From assembly GCA_027886175.1 (NCBI GenBank), contig JAJNNQ010000006.1:10933501-10997500 (forward strand): a stretch of DNA of 64,000 nucleotides. The letters are read 5' to 3'. Under the pieces are notes generated by a model that was not told the DNA's origin, did no database searches, and saw only the letters and a list, made by a program, of their open reading frames with translations. The position numbers and the translations under genes were made by a program. This DNA comes from Phylloscopus collybita. Taxonomy: Eukaryota > Chordata > Aves > Passeriformes > Phylloscopidae. Below, piece after piece: positions 10,806-24,159 of the stretch (position 1 is its first letter; every line of letters starts with the position of its first letter).

Positions 10806-11049
10806 CAGCACTAATTGCTTCCCCTAACAATATTAATAACAACGACAAAAAATGCACAATGCAGCCTTCTTTTTGTATAGGAACTGACAGCCTGCGAGAC
10901 CCAGCCCCTTCTTCCTCATGTCACTTAAGTGAATGGAAAACATTTGGGGAGGGGGGTGTTACCTTTATTACTCCCACATTTGAAAAAAAACAGACAAACA
11001 TTATTAATTATTTTTTGGGGCTGGGGTGAGGAAGGATTTTTAAAAGTCC

Positions 11050-11420
11050 GAGCCCTTGCTTGAAAAGTTTTAGCGCAGGGCGGAATTTTATAGAGAGTTA
11101 TAAACTCTGGGTAAGAGGAGGATGTTATAAATGGAAGTGCTGACACAACCTTAACTATAGCGTGTAAACGGCTATGCTATAATATCCATTAAGCAGAAAG
11201 AAAAATAAGATGGCTGATCAATAATTTATACAAAGAGTACCAACTGCAGACATAATAACTGTAATGTTTGCAAAGCAATCTCTCGCTCTCCAGGCTTAAC
11301 AGTAAACTAGCGGGGCTGTTAATTTCCAACTCCTACAGGTAAGAGTACAAACAAATTACTTAAACTTGTATTTTGCTCGATATTTTGCATGCCTCGGTAG
11401 GATAAAATACAATTTAATTA
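11050..11420. promoter_or_regulatory. Candidate conserved element with TATA and Fox-type words
   Basis: Contains TTTATAG and TTATAAAC (about 11087-11104), a TATAAA at 11126-11131, GTGTAAACGG (about 11161-11170), GCTGATCAATAATTTATAC (about 11214-11232), and ATGTTTGCAAAG (about 11263-11274). The sequence is unique and AT-rich. A plus-strand consensus splice donor lies at 11339. It could be an enhancer, or the promoter and first exon of a divergent non-coding RNA. Confidence 0.35.
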
Positions 11421-11439
11421 CGATGCAACTTGGGCTGAT

Positions 11440-11590
11440 TGAGGAGCCTCCCCCTCCCTCCCCCTTTCCTCCTGCCCGCCCGCCTGCTCCTCCGCGGGGA
11501 CCTTCTTGGGCAAAGCTCCGCCCGAGAGACAGGAACAGGTCGCTTGGACGGGCGTTGAAAACGGGTCGACTTTTGGGTCACTGTAGTTCT
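11440..11590. promoter_or_regulatory. Upstream GC-rich island C
   Basis: Short C-rich to CpG-rich patch in AT-rich surroundings, third in the series upstream of DACH1. No gene is visible. Confidence 0.35.
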
Positions 11591-12245
11591 TCGGAGAGTT
11601 ATTCATACACGGAAACAAAATGAAGCCATTTAACTTCAAAAGAAAGTTACAAGGTTTTCCAGTGCCACGAGCTGAAACACAATACCCCCACCGGCCCGAT
11701 AAGCATCAGCTGTCAGAGGACAATGCACTGGCTTTCCATGCATCAGGCTACGGGGGGAAAAAAACCTGCTTTAGGGAAAACCGGTGTTTCTTCCACTACC
11801 ATAAACGAGAGCAGGAAGCAACTGATCTCTTCATTGGCATGGGAGCGTTATTTCCCATTTCTGTTTACTGTATTTAGGTAGCAAACAGAGAAATAAAGTC
11901 TGAAAGTTCCTAAGTAGACTCCTGTAACGTGCCCAGGTTATTTGTTTGCATGTCTCTTGCAGTAGTACTAAAGAGATCACTTCTTTGTGTGTCAGTGTCA
12001 GTGGAGGACGTGTTTTGAAAATTCTCCCCCATGCCAGCCTGGACAAAAACCCAAAGTTATGTTGCCAGCCACACAAAAAGAAGCTCATATTTAACGTTGC
12101 CTGCACAGCTCTGCGAAAGCTTTCAGCTGTGCTTCTTTGGGACGTCACGGCTGTTTTGTGTAGGCAAAACAGAGAAGTAAAGCGAGAGACACCTTACTTC
12201 TGAGCCCTGAGCTGTGATGCAGGGAGGCTGCTCTGCGGGGTAATG

Positions 12246-12247
<2 letters not shown>

Positions 12248-12291
<44 letters not shown>
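12248..12291. repeat. 44-base A homopolymer
   Basis: Uninterrupted run of 44 A, far longer than any other in the window. The sequence upstream shows no recognisable mRNA or retroposon, and I see no obvious target-site duplication. Length in the assembly may be unreliable. Confidence 0.97.
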
Positions 12292-12295
<4 letters not shown>

Positions 12296-12369
12296 ATAAT
12301 TGCTTGCTTAGCAGTGACCTCTCCCAGTTCAGCTTCAACAAAGTAAAATCACATAAATGACAACAGTCT

Positions 12370-12600
12370 GTACAGTGCGCACACGGAGTCCTTTAGGGGG
12401 AAGCAGGAGCGGCCCCGCCCCGGTGCCCCGGCGCCCGGCTGGCCGCAGCGCGGGGCGGCGCTGCTCCGGGGCGGGAACGGAAGGCGCAGCGCCCACTAGT
12501 GCCCGTGACGGGAACTGCGCTGCCTCCGCGCCCCGCGGGGAAACGTCTATGGGGGCAAGGAAATGTGCGCCCAGCTGGGGAACGGGCTACGGAGAAAAGA
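12370..12600. promoter_or_regulatory. Upstream CpG-rich island D with CTCF-like motif
   Basis: Compact CpG-rich island with GCGCCCGG and GCGGGGCGGCG words. At 12488-12504 it contains AGCGCCCACTAGTGCCC, which resembles the reverse CTCF consensus (AGCGCCCCCTGGTGGCC form) with about three differences. It may be an insulator or a CpG-rich regulatory element. Confidence 0.4.
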
Positions 12601-15600
12601 AGGTTTAAGCCCGTCTGTGACTAAGTGAGGGTTTGTTTCTTCCTTGTCTAAGAGTAAGCTGAGAAAAAGCAGAAATGGAAAAGTTGTCTTTCCCCTGCTG
12701 CTCCCCACCTGTTCGAGGAGGTGTGTGAATGGGGTGCACAGCATCTTCACAATCGGAGCTGGGAATTGGAAGGGCTGCCTGACTGTAAAGCCTTGATGGG
12801 AAACACGAACAACACCAGACTCATTTCTGAGCTTTGGATACGTCCCCTCCACCCCCCACCCCCCCGCCCCGCCCCGCCACTTGAAAACTACAGCAGGTTC
12901 GTGAAATATTTCCATTAGGCCCTGTTCATTTCTCAGGTGTTTTGGAGTTGTGTTTTGAGGGATTTGTTGATATGTTTATTTATTTATATTCATGACCAAT
13001 TGTTACTGGGCAGCATTTAGATTTTATTGGAGATTGTCTGATCTCCTTGATGTGGAGATGAACTTTGCAAGGAAGGCAACAAACAACCCTCAAAAAACAA
13101 CAATAGAAGATACCAACTGGATAAGCTCAAAATAAACTTTCACAATGGCAGTGAATGTCCCTTGTATTTACTTACTGTTTGTTGTGGATTAGATTACTGG
13201 TTAATGTTCCCAGTCAGATCCAAACACTTAAAATTATGTCCAGCATAATATAATTTCCTGTGCGGGGTGCCCAAAGCTGTAAGAGGCAGCTTTGGATTAT
13301 ATCACACACACTGGAGCTCAAGTAGGTGATGATGAACTAGACTTGTCTTCTTCTGTCTTTAAAAGCTTTCATTAAACCATTGGTTTACACTGTATAAATG
13401 TCTTAGATTACTAAGACCTTGTTTAGCAGAGAAGGAAAACTCCAAATATCTTCTCAAGCACCGTGGGCTCAAGGTCTAAAATCATCTGGTGGATAATGAA
13501 AGGCAGTCCGGGATTGATATTTATCCCTTCTCTACCTCTGTTTGACAGTCATTCTCTCATTTGTGCTGTGCATTCTTCATCAATAATAAGAACCAAAATG
13601 TACACCTAAATAATTCTCTATGCCAAAAATTTGTTACACAAACCCATTAATATGGAAGTCACTAAATACCAAACTAGCTGAAAATATTGTGATGATTCTT
13701 GATTTTCTCTATTTTCTCATTTAAAAAAAAAATCCACTTATTTTAAAACAGGATAACACTTGGCATGGATATAAAACATTTTTAAAAGTTCCTGTGTGTT
13801 TATGGTAAGTTAAAGGGGGTAAAAGGGCCAAAATAAGTTCCCTTATAATATACAAGAATTGATGGTATATAATGGCAAAAGACTTTTATTAAGACTGTTT
13901 GTCTTTTCCTCTTCCTCTCACTGTTGTCTGTTCCTCTTCAGTGCTCAGTGATCCACTGCAACTGAAATTTATTAATATGAATACTTGGTTTTAAGCTTAT
14001 GTATTTAAGCCCTTATGCAAAGTAAATTCTTGGGATATTTATCCAATAAAAACACTTATAAAGTTAGCAGTTCCTGAATACATTCATAGCTTTAAGTGCA
14101 GCTGCAGTTCTATAGACAGAGACTTAACATTGGAAAGCAAGAAACTGTGTCACAAAAGAGTGAAAAAAACAAAACCACATTTTATCCTTATACTTTGGAA
14201 AGAAAAGGAAATTTTTACAGAAAAGCAATGAATACATTTGAGTAAGAAACAAATTTTAAAAAATCATAAACATCTAAAAGGAGGTGAATTACAATAATTA
14301 AATTTTATTCACACAAGATACTTTTTAGTCAAAATTATATACTAGCAAGTTGGTTTTATTAAAATTTGTTCTTCTAAACATGTGAATATAAACTTAAGAT
14401 GTAAATTTCAAAACAAGAAAAATGAGCTACCACCATCTAAATTGCTTTAATCTAGCCAGTTAGAAGGAGTTTTAATTGTTGTGCTTTTGCTTAATTACAC
14501 CCTTCTATCTGATGATCAGTCTCAGGCAGTTGAGGATTATTCTGTTTTCACACGTGAAGAGGAACAGGGCAACTTAAATCCACATGAAGACTCAGATTCC
14601 ACACTCATCCTGCCAGTTGTCTCATGACTTAGTAGGTGCCAAAATCCCTTAGTACATAAGCTCACGTTGACACAGTTCACCAAGTGTGTAGGCTTCCATT
14701 GTCAGCCATGCTGATGGAGGCACAAATCTCAGAGCTGCTGGGGTTTTCTGAAGAGAGAATCCATGCCTAAACACAAGCGGTCTTGGCCTGGGTTCACTAC
14801 ATTTGTGCAACTCGACCTTCAAGGAAGGTTAAACTGAAATGAGGCTGCGTGCTTCTGCGTCCATATTTGCATTCTGTGGTACAGCTAATAACCACCTGGG
14901 CAGGTCATTTCCAGGGTGGGAAACCAGTTTTCACACATCCAGCTTCTATTTTTCCCACAGGACAAGAGAACTAAGCCAGGTTTCCCACATGGCAGCAATG
15001 AACGTGAGCAATCAAATGTGAGGCCTGCAACAATTACGGTTTCACTGGTTCTTCCTTGGAAAATTTAGGCCAGTTGACAAATACACTACTACCAGGAGGA
15101 AGACATCCAAGCAGCCTCTCTTACTTCTCAAGGAAAATGTGTCATCTTGCTGAGAAAAGATTTTAAGGGCTGAATTCAAGCGCACCTGCTGCGGGGTTGC
15201 ACAGCGTCTTCACTGTCAGTATCATGGAGTACCCCTTGCTGAAAATGAAGGCCTTTTATTCTCTGCTGGTAAAGTTGTTCTCTTTAGAAAGTGGGGCCCC
15301 TAAGGAGTTTAGATACTTCTAAAATGTTCTTCTGTGGCTTTTACTTTCTGTTGTAATCTGTACTATCTACAACCATATTCAAAACAAACATTTTCTTAAC
15401 AGCTCTAAGTTTTATTTTTCCTATCAAGCTGAAACAATTACATGGAAAACAATGCATATAGAAGTATCTATAATTGAGAAAGTGTTTTCTTGAGTGTTTT
15501 GTTTCTTACTGACATAAACTTAGAATTCAGCATCCAGTTTACAAGTAAGAGCTGATAGCCGAATACTTTTAAATACAGTGATAGATAACGGCTGCAGTAA

Positions 15601-16429
15601 ACACAGTTTTGGAAGCTAGGTTTATGCTAGCAAATTAAACTTGCCTGGGAATGTTCCTATGCAATAAAGCCAACTAGCACATATGCCTGTTTGTAAACTT
15701 CTCCTGTTCAAAACAGGGTAGTAGTAGCAGCCTTCCAGCTGGGAAGGGTCTCGGATGTGCAGCCTCCCTCTCCTTCAAACTGCACCCAGGAATTGGGGTT
15801 TAGGATGCTGAAGTACTGAGGGCAATTCAAACACCTTTACAGTGTAGACCATCATGTACCATGGGACATTCCTGGCACTAGTGCAAATGTAGCTTGAACT
15901 GCTTTGTATTACAGTAACTATCTTAAAACATATATTCACGCTGGACATTTTTATAGGTACAAGCTCTTGATTTGGCAATCTTTACATGGGCAACATTCCT
16001 ATTGACTTCTAGAAATGAAATCTTAAAAAATGTTTCCTTCATTAGTGAGGAATCCAGCTCTGGCTTATAATTAGAGAAGAAAAAGGAAGTAAAATTATAA
16101 CACAGGAGGAGCTTGCTAAAATGCTCCCTAAAACAGTTTTCCAATGGCATTAAAGTATTACGCACGAATACAGGTCCTGCTTAATTAATTTAGCAGCCTA
16201 GACTAGAGATTCAGGTTTTTGTGTTCTCATGCTTTTGTGCTGGGTATTTGAAGCTGAAAATGTAAACATGAATGCATTTTCTATAAGAGCTTCTAGAAAA
16301 ATGTTAGGGAAGGCAGGGCACATTCCTTGCTGGGTTTTGTGTTAGATTCTTTATACTCAACGTCAGTCCCAGAAACCAGCCTGGGAAGTTAGAGTCTTCT
16401 TGCAACAGGTTGCCTCCTGTTAAATTTAT

Positions 16430-16570
16430 AAGGCTATTTGAAACTTTTATTGATAGGAACATCATTAAAAAGCATTATGCAAAGGAACCAATGCATTTAT
16501 TTGTGTGTTTCCTTCCCAGTTAATATGAATTAACGGCCTGTTCGGGAGTCACATAAATGCAGTGTCTTAT
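16430..16570. promoter_or_regulatory. Candidate conserved element with octamer-like word
   Basis: Unique AT-rich stretch containing TTTTATTGATAGG, CATTATGCAAAGG (POU octamer-like), CAATGCATTTATTTG and GTTAATATGAATTAAC. Dense, non-repetitive homeodomain/POU-type words suggest an enhancer. Supported by motif content only. Confidence 0.3.
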
Positions 16571-17425
16571 ACTTCCTTTTACAGCTGTAGCTTGTTTTGA
16601 ATAGTCAGACATATATAAAATGACAGAGGAAAGATTATTCTTTAGAATTTTCACTTTGTCATTTGCAAATCAATGATGTTTGCATCTGTCTTAACACATT
16701 TGTGAAGTGGCCTGTAAAGGAAGATGGTGTTACAGACTGAGCTGGAAAACAGTCTTGAGAAGAAAAGTATCTTTAGTTTTATTCAGAACCAGTAGATACC
16801 ATGAATGATATACTTGACACTTCATAAATAATAGCACACCAAAAAAATCAGGAAGAAAATTACTTTTGATTCAGTCTTGCAGTCAATTGATATTTTTCCC
16901 AAATAAAAATTTCAGGTTCAGTTTTGATAATCAAACCCTACAAAGGAAAGTAAAGTCTTACTTTCTTCCACTTGAACAGCTTTCAGATAGCAATTACTAA
17001 TTGGAGGTCTGTTAGAAAGTTTTGTTTGGGAAATTGTTGACTTTCTTTCTACAGCTTGTTTTCCCACAGACAATATTTTTAGTACTCATCTCAGAAACAT
17101 TTTTTAATGATAAATCCCTTAATTATGATGGAAAAAGAAAGCCCCTAAACTTATGCTCTTTAATTTGTCTCAGCACGAACTGACCTCTCATGTAAATTCT
17201 AGCAATCTTCAGTTCATCGCCTCGTTTCTTGGGGGAGACTCTAATAATGCAGAAAGAAACATTTTTTCTTGCTGCTGAGTAGCAGTACAAAATTTGGTTA
17301 ATTAAAAAGCCTAGGCAAGCAAGGTCCTTGTGTTTGTGAGAAGTCTGAGCTCTCTTTAAGGCTCAGTTATTTTTCTGATAACCAGCGATTATCTTTTTTT
17401 GCAGAAGTAATTCCAATAAGGCAAA

Positions 17426-17440
17426 GGTGCCCTCTGTAGG
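17426..17440. promoter_or_regulatory. Weak CTCF-like motif
   Basis: GGTGCCCTCTGTAGG resembles the reverse CTCF core (AGCGCCCTCTGGTGG) with several differences. Low confidence and listed only because a second, better match lies at 12488. Confidence 0.2.
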
Positions 17441-17839
17441 GGACAGGCTGTAAATGATGATGGGGAGCTGGAGTTTAATATTTGCAGAATGTGACAGAAA
17501 AGAGTAACTTCCTAGCAGTCTGGCTTTCTGAGAGGCACTACAGATTTAATATTACATACACATGAAACAATGCAAAAAAACCCAAAAAAAACCAAACCCC
17601 CCACACATTAAAATAAAGCAGAAAACAATACTCTCAACTGCAGATACCAACTAACAGTTTTGCAATAATCTGCCCCAAAGCTAAATGTGCAGCACAGTGA
17701 AATCTGTGCTGCAATAATGTCCTGAATAAAAAGGAAATATGAATTTCTGTGAAAAGAACTTTACAGAAATAATAGAATTCCAAAAGCAACATGCTTGAAA
17801 GGTCTCTGTAGCATGTACTAAAAAGTTTACCACAAAGCA

Positions 17840-18130
17840 GATTCATTAACCATCCCAGGCGACTTGCATATTGCTTGCTAAGGAATTGCCTTTGTTAGCA
17901 TGCCCACAGACACACATTAACTGGTGTGCAGAATCTCTAGTGGCTATTTGAAATTATTTTGGGAATTCTTCCCTCAATTTATAATGGCAGCTAAAGCCAG
18001 CCCAGAGAGAGGCAGGGAATTCAACACTAGATGTAGTTCATTGCTCATTATTAATTTTTTTTAGGCCTCATTTTTATAATCCATGAAGATGACCTGCAGT
18101 TCTTGTTATCTTGATTTTCTCTGTCTCCTT
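17840..18130. promoter_or_regulatory. Candidate conserved element
   Basis: Unique sequence with TTGCATATTGC, CCTTTGTTAGCATG, CATTAACTGG, TTTATAATGG and CATTATTAATTTT words and little low complexity apart from one T run. The composition resembles vertebrate conserved non-coding elements. Conservation is untested. Confidence 0.3.
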
Positions 18131-21100
18131 TTTTTTACATTATTTTTAATTTATATATATACATACTGCTGAAGTAACAATTACATTGCATACAGTACCC
18201 TGCACTAGTATGTATAGAACTGCAGCAAGGAGTGAGCAAACCCGTCTGAAATATGATTTATCCTCCATCTTACTTTACTGGAGAGTCAAAGAAGCAAAAT
18301 GTAGTTCTAGTAGTTAATGTGCATTATATGTTGCTTACTACAAAGTACTTGACTAAACCATAGTTTAGAAAGTGAAGATCAGTGTTTTATATGTGCACTC
18401 TATTTTACTATACACTCTAAACATACAGCCTGCTTCTAAACAAGACTGTAAAAAGAAGGGTGGGCTTTGGTCACCTGTAGAAAAGTTAAGGATAAAAAAT
18501 TTTAAAGGCTATGGATTGGCAAATGTGTTTGAGATTTTTTTTTTTCTAGTCTCAATCATAAAGAAGGGTCCATTTTCATAGTTCACGACATCACAGAGCC
18601 TGACTGCCTTTCAGAAGCAGGATTGAAGGAAAGGGAGAATGTAAACCTATGACATTGCCTTTCCTAAACACAGGTTCTGGTCAAAGAGAGCTTGTTCCTT
18701 TCTTTACCCACTGTAGGAAATGCTTGTATGAGAGATGTATCCCGTATCTGAACCATGTAAACATCAGATTAATGCTGTCTTTTGTTTTAACTATTATCTA
18801 AACCAGTAAGCTCTTTTCCTTCAATCCATCACATAGGGGTGAACCTCCCAGTCTCATTTAAAAGAAGTAATTTCACTATGCTACTTTTTGATCTTCAGGG
18901 CATGCCTCCAAGTCTATTTACATAAATAAATGTACAGGGAATGACTGAGATTATGGAGCTTTGTGAGCTTTTGATATGCCCTCTTCACATCCTGTTGCTT
19001 ACCCTGTGAATCAGATCTGACACTTAGCAGGGTATTCACTTTACCTTCTCTCACAACCAAAATTAATGCAACCTAGAGGACAAAAGTGGGGATCCTAGCT
19101 CAATGGGGAATGCTTGTAGATGCTGCCATTCTGTGTGAATGTCCTTCACAGGTCAAATGACATTCTTTTCCCCTGACATAAAGAACATTTATGCTGCAAA
19201 ATCTCTGGAGTAAACACTGCCTTAGTCTGCTTAATTGTTGCATCTTTAATGGAAGTCCACGGTCATATTTGAATACCTGTTCTGATGTCTGAAAGTTACC
19301 TCAGGGTAGGTCTCTTAAAAGTCTTTCTTGGCACCACCCAACCCTTTAACTAAACACAGGATAAATATCCAAGGTATATTTTCCTCTTACTAGACATCTT
19401 GCCTGCGTCTAAACATGCAAGCTGGAATCTTCTCATTTATTTTATTGAACCTTCCTGCTCCTTTTGTAAGACTGCATTTGCAGTTGCAAAGGTATTATTG
19501 TATCTTTTGGAAGAAATGTAAAAGATATAAAAAGCAATGCTTTCCAAGCATTATATTCTTTGGAGTTTTTTTCCCGTAAGTTTTCTTCTTTTAGATTTTT
19601 CTTAACTACTAGAGGCTGCCAGTTATTCTATGGCAGCTGCTTCCAGACAGTGCTCACAACCTATCTTTAGGTGGTTTATGTGTCAGAGATAGGAGCCTGG
19701 TCTTATACAGTCAGTGAAGAGAAGTATGCATATTCAGTGCAGAGATTTGGAACACCTAAACTGTAACTTCTAAGCTGATATTGTGAAAAGTGTCCTAGGT
19801 GATCTCAGACAGGTCTCTATCTAAGTGGACTGTAAATATGTCAAGTTCTTCTTTCACTTAAGGTACCAATTTATTTTAATATTGAATCTTCTTTTCTTAA
19901 TTTCACCACTCACCATTTGCCTTGTATCCACTTCTGCTCTTTAACATTTTAAATGCTTCCTCAATGACCAATTTTTTTCTGTTTTTAAACAGTCATAATC
20001 AGCTTTGACTTGGTAAGTCTAAACACACAATTTCCAATTTTCTGATGCCTTTTTTGTATTTTTTTTTCTTTTTTTTCCCCCTTTCGTTTTTTTCTTTCTT
20101 CTCGTTAGCCAAATTCAAGTTCTTACCTCTTCCTGTAATTGGTTTGACCCTTTCTTTCCAGTTTAAGGTCATACAAACTGTAAAAGTAGAGTGGCATTAC
20201 GTAAAGTCTGAAATATCTGGGCTTTTTAAATCATTCATTTGTATAGTTTTACTAATTTTACTCAAATGTCCACAGCTTTGATACCTCTACCCCCAGTACT
20301 TTTCCTGAATGGCTTCAAACTGTCTTTGGGCTCTGTTGTCTGGCATTATATTTCTTGGCTCCAATACTGAAAAATTTATGCACTAGAGTAATTCTCTGCA
20401 TGAGAGCAGGCCCATTGATGGTTGATGCATAACATTATTCTGGAGTGCATGCATTTTCAGGGCTTGGATAATTGGTTTGATTTTACTGGTCAATCATTGC
20501 AAACTATTTGTAATGGAACTTCTACCAAATTCTAGAATTTTTATTTTATTCTCTTTGTAAGCTGCCACAAGTTTTGTACAGCCACATGGACTTGGACATT
20601 GATTAGGTGGTCCTAATTATTAAATCTACTCTTCATTTCCTATTCATGATGATGATGTCCACAAATGTATTAGAGTCTACACGGACTGAATTCATTCACG
20701 TATACGTAGAATTGGATTTTTAAATTTTTTTTTTTTGGTGCAGTTGAGTAAATAAACAGTAGTTAATTCTTGTAGCCTGCTCCCATCCCGTAACCCATTC
20801 CCATGGTAAAAAATGAGCTACAGGTCAAACCTCGGAGCCTTTTATTGCAACATCCATAACTAACCATATAAATGTGTCTGTGATATATTTATTAATTTAA
20901 AGGAATTTTAACCTTTTGTTAATTTACTACATGCTTCTAATGCCTTTTGATTGCATCACTACTGGAATGCCTTCTTTCTTGACTAGCTACAAAAGATTGA
21001 GAGTATGTAGGCCAACAAGTGCTACAAAGCAATTACTATGCAATTATTTCTCTGTCTCTATGTCTATCCTTTTATTACTGAAGTCCCTACTAGTAGCCAA

Positions 21101-22519
21101 ACCTCTTTCTTGATCCTTTTTCTAATTTAAACAAAACACATCAAAGTGTACTGGGCCTAGCTGCTATGAATATCCAAGATCCTCATGAGTAAACCAAGCA
21201 ATGTCACTTTTTGCCAGCTAAGAAATTGGTCAAATAGGTACGAAAGCCAGGCTACTACTCTCTGTCTGATGTTCAATTTTGATTTCAACTTGTTTTTCTT
21301 TTGCATTTGTTAAATATCATGCATCTACTTCATACCTGTAATAGAGTGTGTCTTCTTAAACTGGAATCATCTTTAAACCTGAATACTCTTTGGGGCCTCT
21401 GTTTCTACCCTTTGAAGGATGTCTTGTCAATCTCGTCCTTATGCAGACATCAGTGATATACATTATTCCCTTTGGAATCTTTCCCCATTGTTGTCCATTT
21501 CCTCCCAAAGGTTCAACAGTTTGAGAGTAAGCAGTATACCTACCCAGATGAAATAGGAACAAAACTGTAGGTGGTGAAACCTACTTGGTGTAAGCTTTCT
21601 TGAGCAGTTTGAGCCACCTCTGAGATTTCTATCAACATAGTTTTCTTAGATATTTAAGACTTGTACACATTACAGCAATCTGCTGATCTAACATATATAT
21701 ATGCACTGCCCCTTGTGGAAACTAAAAAAAAAAAAAATTTTCTCAAATTTACATTCAGCTTCAGTTACAATGTCACACAGTGACTAAACTTTGGTAACTA
21801 GGACATTTGTCCATAAACTTGTTTTTAAGTATGTAAGTAGCTTTAATAATTTCCATGATGAATAGGAGCCTTCAAGTAATATAATGCTAAAACAGTTTCA
21901 GATTCACAAGTGTACTGTTTCAGAGAATTCTTAGCACTCTATTTTGAGCTGTAGCAAACAACCTTTTGTAGTGGTATTGAGCACACACAGAAATCGTTGA
22001 AGTCAAAGTGGTGAATATTTGGCAATAGAAAATAGTAATTCAATTTCAGCTTACATAGATGTGGTCTTGGAATATTGATTTATTAGATACAAAAAATGGA
22101 TCTGAACAGGTTCTTATCTACCTATTTTTGATGCATTTATAAAAAAATATAAATTCTATAGTTACTGAACTTTTATTTTGTAATGCAATTACATATTTGT
22201 GTTACATCATTTAAATACTTCTGTCAGTGTTTGAGTTTGAAGTTATAAGAATTAAATAGAACTATATTTTTTGTACCTCTGTTGAGATTAAGGAAAGTCT
22301 TCTCCTTGTGATGAATTGGTAGTGTTTGCTAAATGGGTCAGAGCTTTCATACCTCTCGTCCTTCCACTCATATTTCTAGAGTCAGAGTAATCCAGTACTG
22401 CATTTAATCAGAATTACTTCATTCATTTCATTGGGGTTTTCTCTTTCTCTGATATTTTTGTATACCAGTATGTAACCTTTTGTCATAAGAGTTAAAAGAA
22501 GATTTGTTCTGATTTAGCT

Positions 22520-22715
22520 GGTGGTTTTGGGGGTTTTGGCTTTTTTTGGGGGGGTGGGGTTTTTTTTTTGGTGTTTTTTGTTTGGGTGGAGGGTTTTTTT
22601 TGTGTGTTCTGGGGGTTTTTTTGGGGTTTTTTTTTGTGTTTGTTTGTTTGTTTGTTTTTTTCCTGAAGGTCTTTTTTACTAGGTTTTGGGGGAAGGGTGT
22701 TGGGATTTTTTTTGT
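22520..22715. repeat. G/T-rich low-complexity tract 1
   Basis: About 200 bp made almost only of T runs interrupted by G runs of 3-7 bases, including four TTTG units near 22637-22654. Several G runs in proximity could form G-quadruplexes on the plus strand. The long Pro/Lys/Thr frame on the opposite strand is an artefact of this composition. Confidence 0.9.
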
Positions 22716-24159
22716 GGATAGTATTGAGCTTTTTTGGAAGTACTGTTGACTCATCTTGAGGACAAGGAATACAGTTTAAGGGAAAACTAGTTGACCTAAT
22801 CTATTTATCAAACAGAATTTGTCTGCTTTTGTAAGCTGTGTATACTTACTGCTGTGTTGTATCACACTGGAAATTATTTTTGCTATGAAGAGCACACAAG
22901 TTGTCTCCAGTTGTTAAGTCAGTGAGGTCAGTGTTTCGCAATATCCTATCCAGTTTCCTTATTTCTATTATTTAGAAAGGCTTTTCCTTTCTGCCTTCAA
23001 AGATTTCATTAAGCACATTTATCAGTTTCATCAGGGAAGAGAGTCAAATACGTCCAGTTTTTCTGCTGGGCTTTTATATCCTGCCTCTCTGTTATTTGTC
23101 AGCTTCTTGTTTGTAACTTCTCCTGAAATCCTAATGGGGTGGGATTAGTTTTTGGTTTTCAGATATTATATATAAAATTGTGCTTGAGATAAGGAGATGT
23201 TATTTATTATTGCCTTTAAAGAATCCCTTCATCTCTTCTGTTTCAGCAATGAGAATTTTCCTCCTTTTCGTTTGGTTGTCTCATTTTAAACATTGCTTGG
23301 TTAAAAACACTTAATGGTTTCACAGTTTATTGTACCATGCCATGTATTTCTTAGCTCCTCAATTGTTGTTTACTCATTTAGGCACAACATTTCCATCTTT
23401 GCTGTGTGTATACTAAAAGCCAGTTGTGACAGATGAACTGAATCACACTGAGTCTGTGCCCTTCCCTTTTTTCTTTAATTTGAGTTACCCTTGTATGATA
23501 CACTAGTGTCAGTTTACTCCTAGGGCTTTGTTGGAATTCCTTATACTACCCTTTTGCTTTCAGTTTTGCACTGCTGATCTTTGTCACTTCCTAATCAGAG
23601 GGTATCTTTCTTTGTTTTATTTTTAGTTTGGCAGAGCACTGGTTGTGGTCACCACTGACCCCTGCTGCCTGGCATGCAGGTGCATTGTAGCCACACAGGA
23701 CCTGTCTTCACATGATGCAGTATGGTCAAATTTTTCTTTTTATCTCTGAAAAATTTGCCTCTTTTTTCCTGTGTAAATTTGGAGAACAGTATGTCAGACA
23801 GCAAGTCATCGTTTTGGTTGATGAGTCCTCATCTCAGTTTTCCCCTCGCACTGTCTTTTTCATGTTTCTTGCTTTGTTACTCAATACTGAAATCATTCAT
23901 CCCAAGGAAACGAGCTGTATTCTGGTACTCTGTCAGTAACAGCTTGGAAGCAGCTGCAAGGTCATCTTTGTCTTCAGTGTGCTCTTCCTTTACTGGAACA
24001 TTACACTATGCAACAGAACTTTGTTTAGCATTATGGTTTGGAATCTGATGTATGTGGCACACTGCTCTAAATGTTTTCAAATGCTTAGTGGGTTTTTTTG
24101 CTGTCTGTTGTAATTAATACTACTCTTCTTGCTTACTTATCATCCCTGCTCTGTTCAGT

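Larger units (their letters stand above)
12610..22510. other. Intergenic desert, block 1
   Basis: AT-rich unique sequence with no gene I can support and few interspersed repeats. It includes a C-rich patch (about 12850-12880), AC-rich low complexity at 17571-17602, a pyrimidine-rich stretch at 20050-20104, and enhancer-like blocks near 14440-14560, 16430-16570 and 17840-18130. The remainder holds nothing I recognise. Confidence 0.55.

Noticed and set aside
22428..22754. Lys/Pro/Thr-rich minus-strand and Phe/Gly-rich plus-strand open frames
   Set aside because: They are translations of the G/T-rich simple-sequence tract.
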